Below the pieces are notes generated by a model, which was not told the origin of the DNA, did no database searches, and saw only the letters and a program-made list of their open reading frames with translations. A stretch of 17,805 nucleotides of DNA from Dehalococcoidia bacterium (GTDB lineage: Bacteria; Chloroflexota; Dehalococcoidia; SM23-28-2). The stretch lies in the NCBI GenBank assembly GCA_022866185.1, contig JALHUG010000200.1:1-17805 (forward strand), in the 5' to 3' direction. Numbering within the stretch: position 1 is the first letter of the stretch; each line of letters begins with the position of its first letter. The position numbers were made by a program, and so were the translations under genes. This document shows positions 8,333-14,438 of this stretch, in pieces.

Positions 8333-11300
8333 GCGACCAAGCATCCTCCTCGCCTGCGCTGGCGCTCTCGGCCAGCCCGTTCGAGCGCCTGGCCTCCCTG
8401 CGACTGAGGCTGAGCTGGGAGCTGGCCATCTATATTCTGTTCATTGGGGTTGGCGCGGGCCTGCGTTTCTGGGACCTGGGGGCGCGCGCCTACCACCACG
8501 ACGAGAGCCTGCACGCCCAGTACGCCTTTTACCTGTTCCGCGATGGCACCTACCATCACGACCCGATGATGCACGGCCCCTTCCAGTTCTTTGGCATAGC
8601 TTTCACCTTCGTTCTCTTCGGGGTGAGCAACTATACGGCCCGCATTCTGCCCGCCCTAGTGGGCACCGCCCTAATCGGCGCACCTTTCTTCCTGCGGCGC
8701 CAGTTGGGCCGCTCCGGAGCGCTGGCCGCTGCCGGCCTCATCGCCTTTTCGCCCACCCTCCTCTACTTCAGCCGCTTCGCCCGCGGCGACATCCACATCG
8801 CCCTGTGGACACTGGGGCTGGCGATCTGCCTCTGGCGCTACATCGAGGAAGGCCGCCACCGCTACCTGTACATCGCCGCCGGGCTCCTCGCCCTCAGCTT
8901 CGCCACCAAAGAGGTCACCTTCCTGAACGCTGCCATCTTCATCGCCTTCCTCGACCTGTGGATAGCACAGACTCTGGCCGCCCAGATCAGGGAGCGCCAC
9001 CAGCTCGAACCGGCGGTTGCGCCCTTCCTGTTCCTGGCCCTCGTGCCCTTTGCCTGGGCCATCGTCGCCCTCTGGCCTTTCCTGAGCGCGGAGACACGCC
9101 ACCGCCTCGGGCTGGGGGAGAGGCCCCGCGCCGCCGACTTCCTCCTCATCCTCGGCACGCTATCTCTGCCTCAGTTCGCAGCGGCCATCCAGATCCCTCT
9201 CGAGTCCCTGGGCCTGGTAGGCGAAAACGACTGGTCCAACCACTTGTTCACGCTGAACCTGGGACTGCTGGGCGGCAGCGAAAATGTGACCATCGAGGTG
9301 TTCACCGGCTACATCACCGTGACCGCCCTCATCGCCGCGACGGCGGTGGTCGGCTTGCGCTGGAACTGGCGCTCCTGGCTCATCATGGGCGCCATCTTCT
9401 ACATCGTCTTCGGCCTGCTGTACTCCACCTTCCTCACCAACCCGCATGGCTTTGGCTCTGGCATATGGAACTCCCTGGACTACTGGCTGGCGCAGCAGGG
9501 GGAGCAACGCGGCAACCAGCCATTCTACTACTACCTGGTGCTGCTACCCGCCTATGAGTTCCTGCCCCTGCTCTTCGCCTTTGCGACGGCGGGGGTGGCC
9601 CTGGCCAAGGCTGCCTTCGGCCCCAACACCGACGAGGGCAACTGGGCCCGCATCATCTTTACCATCGCTGGCTCGCTGGCCATTCTGGCCTTGGCCGCCG
9701 GCGCCGGTGGCATGCCAAAGCCTGGCATGGTACTGGGGGTGTCAGCTCTAGTCCTGCTGGTCTTCAGCCTGCGGGTCGATCCCTTCCTCCGCTTCCTGAC
9801 CTTCTGGATGATAATGGCCCTCTTCGCCTACTCGGTGGCTGGCGAGAAGATGCCCTGGCTCAACGTGCACCTGACCCTGCCGGTGGTCATCCTGGCCGCC
9901 TACATCCTGGGCCAGCTCTGGGAGCTAGTCCGGGCGGCAGAGTGGCGCTTCCGCATCCCCGCCTACACCTGTCCCCTGCTCGCGGCTGTCCTGGGAGCGG
10001 GGGCAGTGGCCTTCGCCACCTTCGGCCCCAGCGACAGTATGGTAGCCCCCATCTTGGTCGGCTTGGCGGCGGTCCTGGCCATCGCCGCCCTGACCATCAC
10101 TCTGCGGGGGCGAGCGATGGCCGTCGTGCCGCTGGCAGCGCTGGTCGGCATCCTCCTGCTGTTCAGTGTTCGGGCGGCCTGGATGGCCAGCTTTCAGGAA
10201 GGCGACGGCGCCGACGCCCGCGAGATGCTGGTCTACACCCAGAGCTCGCCCGCCATTCCCAGGATCATGCATCAGATCGAGCAGGTGGCGGAGGAGACGG
10301 GCCTGGGCAAAGACCTGCCTATCCGCGTGGACGACGGTGGCATCGCTTTCTCCTGGCCCTGGGTCTGGTACCTGCGCGACTACCACGATGTGCAGTATCC
10401 CAACATGGCCGGCGGCTACGATCTACCCGCCAACGCCATCGCTCTGGTCACTGTCGACAACGACGCCGCCATGCAGTCCCACCTGCAGGGCTACGGGCCG
10501 GGGCAGCGCTATCCTCACCGCTGGTGGTTCCCCGAGACCTATCGGAGCCTCGAGGAGTTGGGAAACGGGAAGCACAAGAACATCATGACCACCTTCGCTG
10601 ACTTTGTGGCGACTCTGGGCGATGGCGATACCTGGCACACCTGGTGGCGCTACTTCCGTGACCACGAGCCGCCGGAGCCCAAGGGCTCGGCGGATGCGGT
10701 GGCCTATTTCCCCAAGGAGTTCACGCCTGAGGAGATCGCCCGCCGGGAGGAACCGCTCGAGGCGCCCAAGGCCGATAGCGAGGGCAGGTTCACCCTGGGC
10801 GAGCACGGCTCTGGCCCCGGTCGATTCGGCAAGCCGGCCGGCTTGGCCGTGGACGGCGACGGCAACCTGTACGTCGCCGACAGCGGCAACGATCGCGTCC
10901 AGAAGTTCGACGCAGAGGGCAACTTCATAGCCGAGGTGGGTTCGCCAGGAGATGGCGAGGGCGAGTTCAACGAGCCCTGGGGGGTGGCGGTGGACAGCCA
11001 GGGTAACCTGTACGTCGCCGACACCTGGAACAACCGCATCCAGAAGTTCGACCGCGACCTGAACTTCGTCACCCAGTGGGGTAAGCCAGCCTCCGATCTC
11101 ACCAACCCCAAAGCCTACGATTTCTGGGGCCCGCGCGATGTGGCCGTCGATTCCGAGGGGAACGTCTGGGTCGCCGATACCGGCACCAACCGCATCCTCA
11201 AGTTCGCCGGCGACGGCACCTTCCTGGCAAGCTTGGGCAAGCCCGGGTCGGAGCCAGGGGAGCTCCGCGAGCCCGTTGGCGTCGAGTTCGCCGCCAACGG

Positions 11301-11649
11301 CGACATCATTGTGGCCGATGCCTGGAACAGCCGCATCCAGCGCTTCGACAAGCAGTTCAATCCGGTGGCCCAGTTCCCTATGCCGGGCTGGATCCCGGAT
11401 GACCCGTCCACCAAGCCCTATCTGGTCCTGGCCCCCGACGGCAGCATCATCGCCAGCGAGACTGCCCGCCATCGCGTCCTGCGCATCGGGGCCGACGGCA
11501 GCATCCTATCCACCCTGGAGGGCACCGGTGAGAAGGCCCTAATCAACCCCACCGGCCTGGCGCTGGACAACCGGGGCTTCCTCTACATCTCAAACAGCGG
11601 CGCCAATCAGATCCGCCGCGTCCCCCTGACCGATATGCCTGTGCCCTAA
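8329..11649 (+). CDS. Agl23 (TIGR03663) family membrane protein fused to an NHL beta-propeller
   Basis: 1106-aa protein in two parts. Residues 1 to about 770 are a TIGR03663-type ('flippase activity-associated protein Agl23') polytopic membrane protein distantly related to GT39. The family's described invariants are visible: the dipeptide Asp58-Glu59 in YHHDESLHAQYAF and the tripeptide His82-Gly83-Pro84 in MMHGPFQFF. Many TM segments follow, then a soluble region with WYLRDYHDVQYPNMAGG and WHTWWRYFRDHEPP. From about residue 820 to the end there are six NHL-type repeats, probably a six-bladed propeller, whose best repeats read GLAVDGDGNLYVADSGNDRV and GVAVDSQGNLYVADTWNNRI. Start: ATG 8329 overlaps the previous stop (ATGA) and has GGAGAG at 8317-8322, six bases upstream, so translational coupling is likely. 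By recall, TIGR03663 proteins usually occur near YYY proteins, as here. I infer a role in lipid-linked sugar handling with an extracytoplasmic sensor or binding propeller; the substrate is unknown. Confidence 0.88.
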   Translation: MSDQASSSPALALSASPFERLASLRLRLSWELAIYILFIGVGAGLRFWDLGARAYHHDESLHAQYAFYLFRDGTYHHDPMMHGPFQFFGIAFTFVLFGVSNYTARILPALVGTALIGAPFFLRRQLGRSGALAAAGLIAFSPTLLYFSRFARGDIHIALWTLGLAICLWRYIEEGRHRYLYIAAGLLALSFATKEVTFLNAAIFIAFLDLWIAQTLAAQIRERHQLEPAVAPFLFLALVPFAWAIVALWPFLSAETRHRLGLGERPRAADFLLILGTLSLPQFAAAIQIPLESLGLVGENDWSNHLFTLNLGLLGGSENVTIEVFTGYITVTALIAATAVVGLRWNWRSWLIMGAIFYIVFGLLYSTFLTNPHGFGSGIWNSLDYWLAQQGEQRGNQPFYYYLVLLPAYEFLPLLFAFATAGVALAKAAFGPNTDEGNWARIIFTIAGSLAILALAAGAGGMPKPGMVLGVSALVLLVFSLRVDPFLRFLTFWMIMALFAYSVAGEKMPWLNVHLTLPVVILAAYILGQLWELVRAAEWRFRIPAYTCPLLAAVLGAGAVAFATFGPSDSMVAPILVGLAAVLAIAALTITLRGRAMAVVPLAALVGILLLFSVRAAWMASFQEGDGADAREMLVYTQSSPAIPRIMHQIEQVAEETGLGKDLPIRVDDGGIAFSWPWVWYLRDYHDVQYPNMAGGYDLPANAIALVTVDNDAAMQSHLQGYGPGQRYPHRWWFPETYRSLEELGNGKHKNIMTTFADFVATLGDGDTWHTWWRYFRDHEPPEPKGSADAVAYFPKEFTPEEIARREEPLEAPKADSEGRFTLGEHGSGPGRFGKPAGLAVDGDGNLYVADSGNDRVQKFDAEGNFIAEVGSPGDGEGEFNEPWGVAVDSQGNLYVADTWNNRIQKFDRDLNFVTQWGKPASDLTNPKAYDFWGPRDVAVDSEGNVWVADTGTNRILKFAGDGTFLASLGKPGSEPGELREPVGVEFAANGDIIVADAWNSRIQRFDKQFNPVAQFPMPGWIPDDPSTKPYLVLAPDGSIIASETARHRVLRIGADGSILSTLEGTGEKALINPTGLALDNRGFLYISNSGANQIRRVPLTDMPVP
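10789..11640 (+). repeat. Six tandem NHL repeats (beta-propeller) inside the Agl23-type gene
   Basis: The repeats start with KPAGLAVDG, EPWGVAVDS, GPRDVAVDS, EPVGVEFAA, KPYLVLAPD (degenerate) and NPTGLALDN, each followed by a G-N-(L/I/V)-Y-V-A-D-like strand and an N-R-(V/I)-x-(K/R)-F-like strand. Repeats 1 and 2 also share a 19-base identical stretch (starting near 10864 and 11006) and very similar flanks, suggesting either recent intragenic duplication or gene conversion. Six repeats fit a closed six-bladed propeller. Confidence 0.8.
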
Positions 11650-11663
11650 CCTCGTCCGTCCTG

Positions 11664-11683
11664 CAACGATAACTGGTTCGTTG
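11664..11683 (+). other. Inverted repeat (small hairpin) after the Agl23 gene
   Basis: CAACGA (11664-11669) and TCGTTG (11678-11683) are perfectly complementary with an 8-base loop. The stem lies 14 bases after the stop codon and is followed by TTGGTGG rather than a T-run. It could contribute to 3'-end formation together with the stronger palindrome at 11700-11719. Function is not established. Confidence 0.35.
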
Positions 11684-11699
11684 TTGGTGGCCATTGGTG

Positions 11700-11719
11700 C
11701 TGCGGGATTCATCCCGCAG
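11700..11719 (+). terminator. GC-rich palindrome, possible terminator or dispersed palindromic repeat
   Basis: CTGCGGGAT and ATCCCGCAG are perfect 9-base inverted complements separated by TC. In RNA this would be a CTGCGGG/CCCGCAG stem with a six-base loop. It lies between the end of the ftsY-to-Agl23 operon and the promoter of the next operon, the right place for a terminator. The downstream bases are GGTTAGAAAG, not a U-tract, so intrinsic termination would be atypical. The form resembles short REP-like palindromes that occur in many copies in some genomes; only one copy is in this window. Confidence 0.4.
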
Positions 11720-11751
11720 GGTTAGAAAGCCCCTCCCTGCGACAGTTCGCG

Positions 11752-11781
11752 TTGCCCCATCGACTGCCCCCACCCTATAAT
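11752..11781 (+). promoter_or_regulatory. Probable promoter for the YbhN-type / FAD oxidoreductase pair
   Basis: A perfect TATAAT (11776-11781) is preceded by TTGCCC (11752-11757) at 18-base spacing. Predicted transcription start is near 11788, about 40 bases before the proposed TTG start at 11827. The -10 element lies inside the longest open frame of the following gene, which argues against a start at 11752. Confidence 0.6.
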
Positions 11782-11826
11782 GATGCGTATTCTATCCAGC
11801 CGGGAGGAGAAGGCAGGCCAAACATC

Positions 11827-12840
11827 TTGCTGCGCAATCGTCAGGTCTGGCTCGGCATGCTGGGGACAGCCCTCTTCCTGGGTTTGTTCTTTGCCTTCAC
11901 CGACCTGCGAGAAATGGGCGAGGCCCTGGCCGACGCCAACTACTGGTGGTTCGCCCCCGCCATCGCTGTCTGGTTCGTCTCGGCCTGGTTCCGCTCCCTG
12001 CGGTGGCGCTATCTCCTGCAGCCGATGGGCAACTTCTCCGCGCAGACCCTGTATCCCATCGTCATCATCGGCTACATGGCCAACAACCTCCTGCCCGCTC
12101 GCACCGGCGAGCTCGTGCGGGCCTACATCATGGACAAGAGGCACAGTCTGAACATCATGGCCACCCTGGGCACGATCGCCGTGGAGCGTCTATTCGACGG
12201 GCTGGTGCTGGTCGTCTTCCTGATAGGCGTGGGCGCCTTCGTTGGCCTCAGCCGCGAGCTGGGCATCCTGGCTGCCGCCATGACCGCCATCTTCGTGGCG
12301 ATCTTCGCCCTCTTCTTGTTCATGGCCTCCTCCCAGGAACGAGCCGAACGCTGGCTGGCAAGGCTCCTGCGCTTCCTGCCAGCGCGAGCCCAGGAGAAAG
12401 GCGGTCAGTGGGCTAGCTCGTTCATGGTGGGGCTAGGCGCTTTGCAGAGCCCCTGGCGCATCGCCGCGGTACTGATCACCACGGTCGTCGCCTGGGCACT
12501 GGAGTCCACCATGTACTTCATGGTGGGCATCTCCTTCAATCTAGGAGAGGCTTTCCCGATCTTCATGATGGTGGCGGCGGCAGCCAACCTGGCGATAACC
12601 CTTCCTTCCAGCTCGGGCGGCGTCGGGCCCTTCGAGCTCTTGACGAAGGAGACGCTGCAGTTCGTGGGCGTGAGCGGTGGAGTGGCGGGTGCATACGCCG
12701 CCGCCCTGCACGCCCTGGTGCTGCTGCCGGTCGTGGCCGCTGGACTGCTCTTCCTGTGGGTGATCAACCTGTCACTGGCCGAAACCCTGCGGCGGCCAGC
12801 CCGGCCCAGCGTGGCTCTGGGAGGGGAGAGCAGCGAATGA
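11827..12840 (+). CDS. UPF0104/YbhN family (LPG_synthase_TM) membrane protein
   Basis: Polytopic membrane protein of 337 aa from the lysylphosphatidylglycerol-synthase TM family (PF03706), which includes the MprF flippase domain, YbhN, and archaeal AglD-like proteins with an additional glycosyltransferase domain. The roles proposed for the family are transfer or flipping of lipids or lipid-linked compounds. Diagnostic stretches are YMANNLLPARTGELVRAYIM, then ERLFDGLVLVVFL, and LPSSSGGVGPFELLTKETLQ near the C terminus, with about eight hydrophobic segments. Start: the frame is open back to TTG 11752, but that precedes the likely -10 box. TTG 11827 (giving MLRNRQVWLGML) follows a purine-rich AGGCAGG at 11811-11817 and matches the usual family N terminus; ATG 11857 is a shorter option. 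It overlaps the next gene by ATGA, indicating translational coupling with the flavoenzyme. Family identification is strong; the exact substrate is unknown. Confidence 0.87.
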   Translation: MLRNRQVWLGMLGTALFLGLFFAFTDLREMGEALADANYWWFAPAIAVWFVSAWFRSLRWRYLLQPMGNFSAQTLYPIVIIGYMANNLLPARTGELVRAYIMDKRHSLNIMATLGTIAVERLFDGLVLVVFLIGVGAFVGLSRELGILAAAMTAIFVAIFALFLFMASSQERAERWLARLLRFLPARAQEKGGQWASSFMVGLGALQSPWRIAAVLITTVVAWALESTMYFMVGISFNLGEAFPIFMMVAAAANLAITLPSSSGGVGPFELLTKETLQFVGVSGGVAGAYAAALHALVLLPVVAAGLLFLWVINLSLAETLRRPARPSVALGGESSE

Positions 12841-14165
12841 AGGTGGCGATCATCGGTGGGGGACTGGCCGGCCTGGCCGCCGCCTATCGTCTCTGCCAGC
12901 GGGGCTTCCAGGTCCACCTGCTGGAGGCAGAGCCCGACCTGGGAGGGCTGGTCGGCACGTTCGAGATCGGCGGCAGCCGCATCGAGCAGTTCTACCACCA
13001 CATCTTCTCCACCGACACCACCGTCACGGCCCTGATCGACGAGCTGGGCCTGGCCGACCGCCTGATCTGGCGGGAATCGAAGGTGGGCATCTTCTACGAC
13101 GGCCGCGTGTACGACTTCGTCACGCCTCTCGACCTGCTGCGCTTCACCCCCATCTCCCTCATCGACCGCGTGCGATTGGGGCTGGTGGGCCTCTGGCTGC
13201 GGCGACAGAAGAACTGGCACCCGTACGAGAGCGTCACGGCCAAGGAATGGATCATCAAGCACGCCGGCCAGCGCAACTACGACGTCGTCTGGGGGCCGCT
13301 CCTGCGCGGCAAGTTCGGCCAGCGGGCGGACGACGTCAGCATGGCCTGGTTCTGGAGCAAGATCCACCTGCGCTTCGCCTCCCGCAAGGGAGGAGCCGGC
13401 CAGAAGGAGCAATTGGGCTATCTGATGGGCAGCTTCGGCCTGCTGGTCGATACGCTGGCCGAGCGCATCCGCCAGATGGGCGGCGTGCTGGAGACGGGAC
13501 GGCCGGTGCAGCGAGTGATCGTGGAGGACGGGCGGGCCGTCGCCCTGGAGGCAGGTGGGGGGAAAGGGGAGAGAATAGCCTGCGACGCCGTCATCGCCAC
13601 CGTCCCCAACCGGACATTCCTCGGCCTGGCGCCCCAGCTCCCTCAGGACTACGCGACCAAGCTGGCGGCTGTGCAGTATCAGTGGGCTCTCTGCCTGGTG
13701 CTGGCCCTCAAGCAGTCGCTATCGCCCATCTACTGGATGAACATCAGCGACCGCTCCATCCCCTTCCTGGCCCTCATCGAGCACACCAACTTCATCGAGC
13801 GCTGCCACTACGGCGACCTGCACGTGGTCTATCTCTCCAACTACCTGGAGGAAGCCTCGCCCCTCCTCCAGATGGGGATCGACGAGCTGTGCGACGTCTA
13901 CTTCCCCCACCTGAAGCGCATCAATCCCCAGTTCTCGCCGGAGTGGGTGGCCGGCCGCTGGCTCTTCCGCGGGCCCTTCGCCCAGCCGATCATCGCCACC
14001 CACTACTCGCGCTCGCTCCCCGAGCACCGCACGCCCATCGAGGGGCTGTATCTGGCCAACATGACCCAGATCTACCCCGAGGACCGCGGCCAGAACTACA
14101 GCATCCGCCTGGGGGAGGAGGTGGCGGCCATGCTCGCCGCCGACGTGGAACGAGCGCAGGGATAG
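12837..14165 (+). CDS. FAD-dependent oxidoreductase, amine-oxidase/protoporphyrinogen-oxidase-like
   Basis: 442-aa flavoprotein. The N terminus MKVAIIGGGLAGLAAAYRL is a Rossmann dinucleotide-binding fold with G7-G-G9-L-A-G12 and Glu30 at the end of the second strand (VHLLEAEPDLGG). The second FAD-contact region is at the C terminus (GLYLANMTQIYPEDRGQNYS), typical of the amine-oxidase-like superfamily that includes HemY-like and UDP-galactopyranose-mutase-like enzymes (COG1232/COG3349). The middle contains WGPLLRGKFG and VIATVPNRTFLGL. Nothing pins down the substrate. In this context (YbhN-type partner, glycosyltransferase-like genes upstream) a sugar-nucleotide or isoprenoid-lipid substrate is more plausible than heme synthesis, but that is inference. 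Start: ATG 12837 overlaps the upstream stop (ATGA), follows GGAGGGGAG at about 12820-12828, and directly precedes the dinucleotide-binding strand. Longer in-frame versions (e.g. from 12756) would add an unrelated tail read inside the previous gene. No TM segment is seen. Confidence 0.85.
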   Translation: MKVAIIGGGLAGLAAAYRLCQRGFQVHLLEAEPDLGGLVGTFEIGGSRIEQFYHHIFSTDTTVTALIDELGLADRLIWRESKVGIFYDGRVYDFVTPLDLLRFTPISLIDRVRLGLVGLWLRRQKNWHPYESVTAKEWIIKHAGQRNYDVVWGPLLRGKFGQRADDVSMAWFWSKIHLRFASRKGGAGQKEQLGYLMGSFGLLVDTLAERIRQMGGVLETGRPVQRVIVEDGRAVALEAGGGKGERIACDAVIATVPNRTFLGLAPQLPQDYATKLAAVQYQWALCLVLALKQSLSPIYWMNISDRSIPFLALIEHTNFIERCHYGDLHVVYLSNYLEEASPLLQMGIDELCDVYFPHLKRINPQFSPEWVAGRWLFRGPFAQPIIATHYSRSLPEHRTPIEGLYLANMTQIYPEDRGQNYSIRLGEEVAAMLAADVERAQG

Positions 14166-14185
14166 CGGCGAAGGCGAGGCGCTGG

Positions 14186-14206
14186 CGCGGGGTAGCACCG
14201 GCCGCG
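14186..14206 (+). terminator. Weak GC-rich hairpin after the FAD oxidoreductase gene
   Basis: CGCGGGGT (14186-14193) can pair with ACC (14197-14199) and CCGCG (14202-14206) around a three-base loop AGC with a two-base bulge (GG). It lies 20 bases after the stop codon and is followed by ATCGCTTTATG, with only a short T-run. It is a possible transcription terminator of the YbhN/FAD operon but is not a strong match. Confidence 0.3.
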
Positions 14207-14249
14207 ATCGCTTTATGCATGCTCACCGATTCTGAGAACACTCCCCACG

Positions 14250-14309
14250 AAAAAACTCACAAAATAGCTCCCCCTACACGCTTGACATTTTCCGAGAGTT
14301 GACTATAAT
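14250..14309 (+). promoter_or_regulatory. Near-consensus sigma70 promoter with upstream A-rich tract
   Basis: A perfect TTGACA (14282-14287) and a perfect TATAAT (14304-14309) are 16 bases apart. Just upstream is an A-rich stretch (14250-14266, GAAAAAACTCACAAAATAG region), unusual in this GC-rich sequence and like an UP element. Predicted transcription start is about 14316. This is the strongest promoter in the window and it drives the accessory gene pair at 14439-16497. Confidence 0.85.
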
Positions 14310-14315
14310 GCAAGG

Positions 14316-14438
14316 CACCGATACGGGGGGTGCGGCGTGGCGCCGGTTGCGCAAGGCGACCGGCCATGCGGCCAACCGCGGCTCGTTTAGGCCCACCGGA
14401 CGACCCGCGGTGCTCGTTTTCCAGAAGGGGGTGCGAAG
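14316..14438 (+). promoter_or_regulatory. Long structured 5' leader of the HELLH-protein gene
   Basis: About 123 nt separate the predicted transcription start from the GTG start. The leader is GC-rich and can fold: GCCGGT (14342-14347) pairs with ACCGGC (14359-14364); GGCC-ATGC-GGCC follows; and ACCGCGG (14375-14381) pairs with CCGCGGT (14405-14411). The sequence GCTCGTTT occurs twice (14381-14388 and 14412-14419). A Shine-Dalgarno-like AAGGGGG (14424-14430) lies eight bases before the start. It could be a cis-regulatory RNA; I could not match it to a riboswitch class I know. Confidence 0.4.

Noticed and set aside
8274..9557. 427-aa plus-strand ORF overlapping the Agl23 gene in another frame
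   Set aside because: Composition is Arg/Pro/His-rich off-frame translation; the overlapping frame has clear family motifs.
10423..11472. 349-aa minus-strand ORF opposite the NHL repeats
   Set aside because: It lies entirely antisense to a well-supported gene; its repeated VAVDxxG-derived pattern is the reverse reading of the NHL repeats and it has no start context.
12756..12836. N-terminal extension of the FAD oxidoreductase
   Set aside because: The extra residues are read inside the previous gene and precede the dinucleotide-binding strand without family resemblance; ATG 12837 has a good ribosome-binding site and ATGA coupling.
12405..13412. 335-aa minus-strand ORF
   Set aside because: It spans the reverse of two well-identified genes (YbhN-type and FAD oxidoreductase) and shows no recognisable domain; long antisense ORFs are expected in GC-rich DNA.
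14204..14211. GCGATCGC palindromic octamer
   Set aside because: Single occurrence noticed; a chance palindrome in GC-rich DNA and not evidence of a HIP1-type repeat or an origin.
14316..14438. c-di-GMP-I (GEMM) riboswitch
   Set aside because: GCGCAAGGC and GGCC stems are superficially similar, but the GGGCAAACC segment and GNRA-capped stem of that class were not found. Kept only as an unclassified structured leader.
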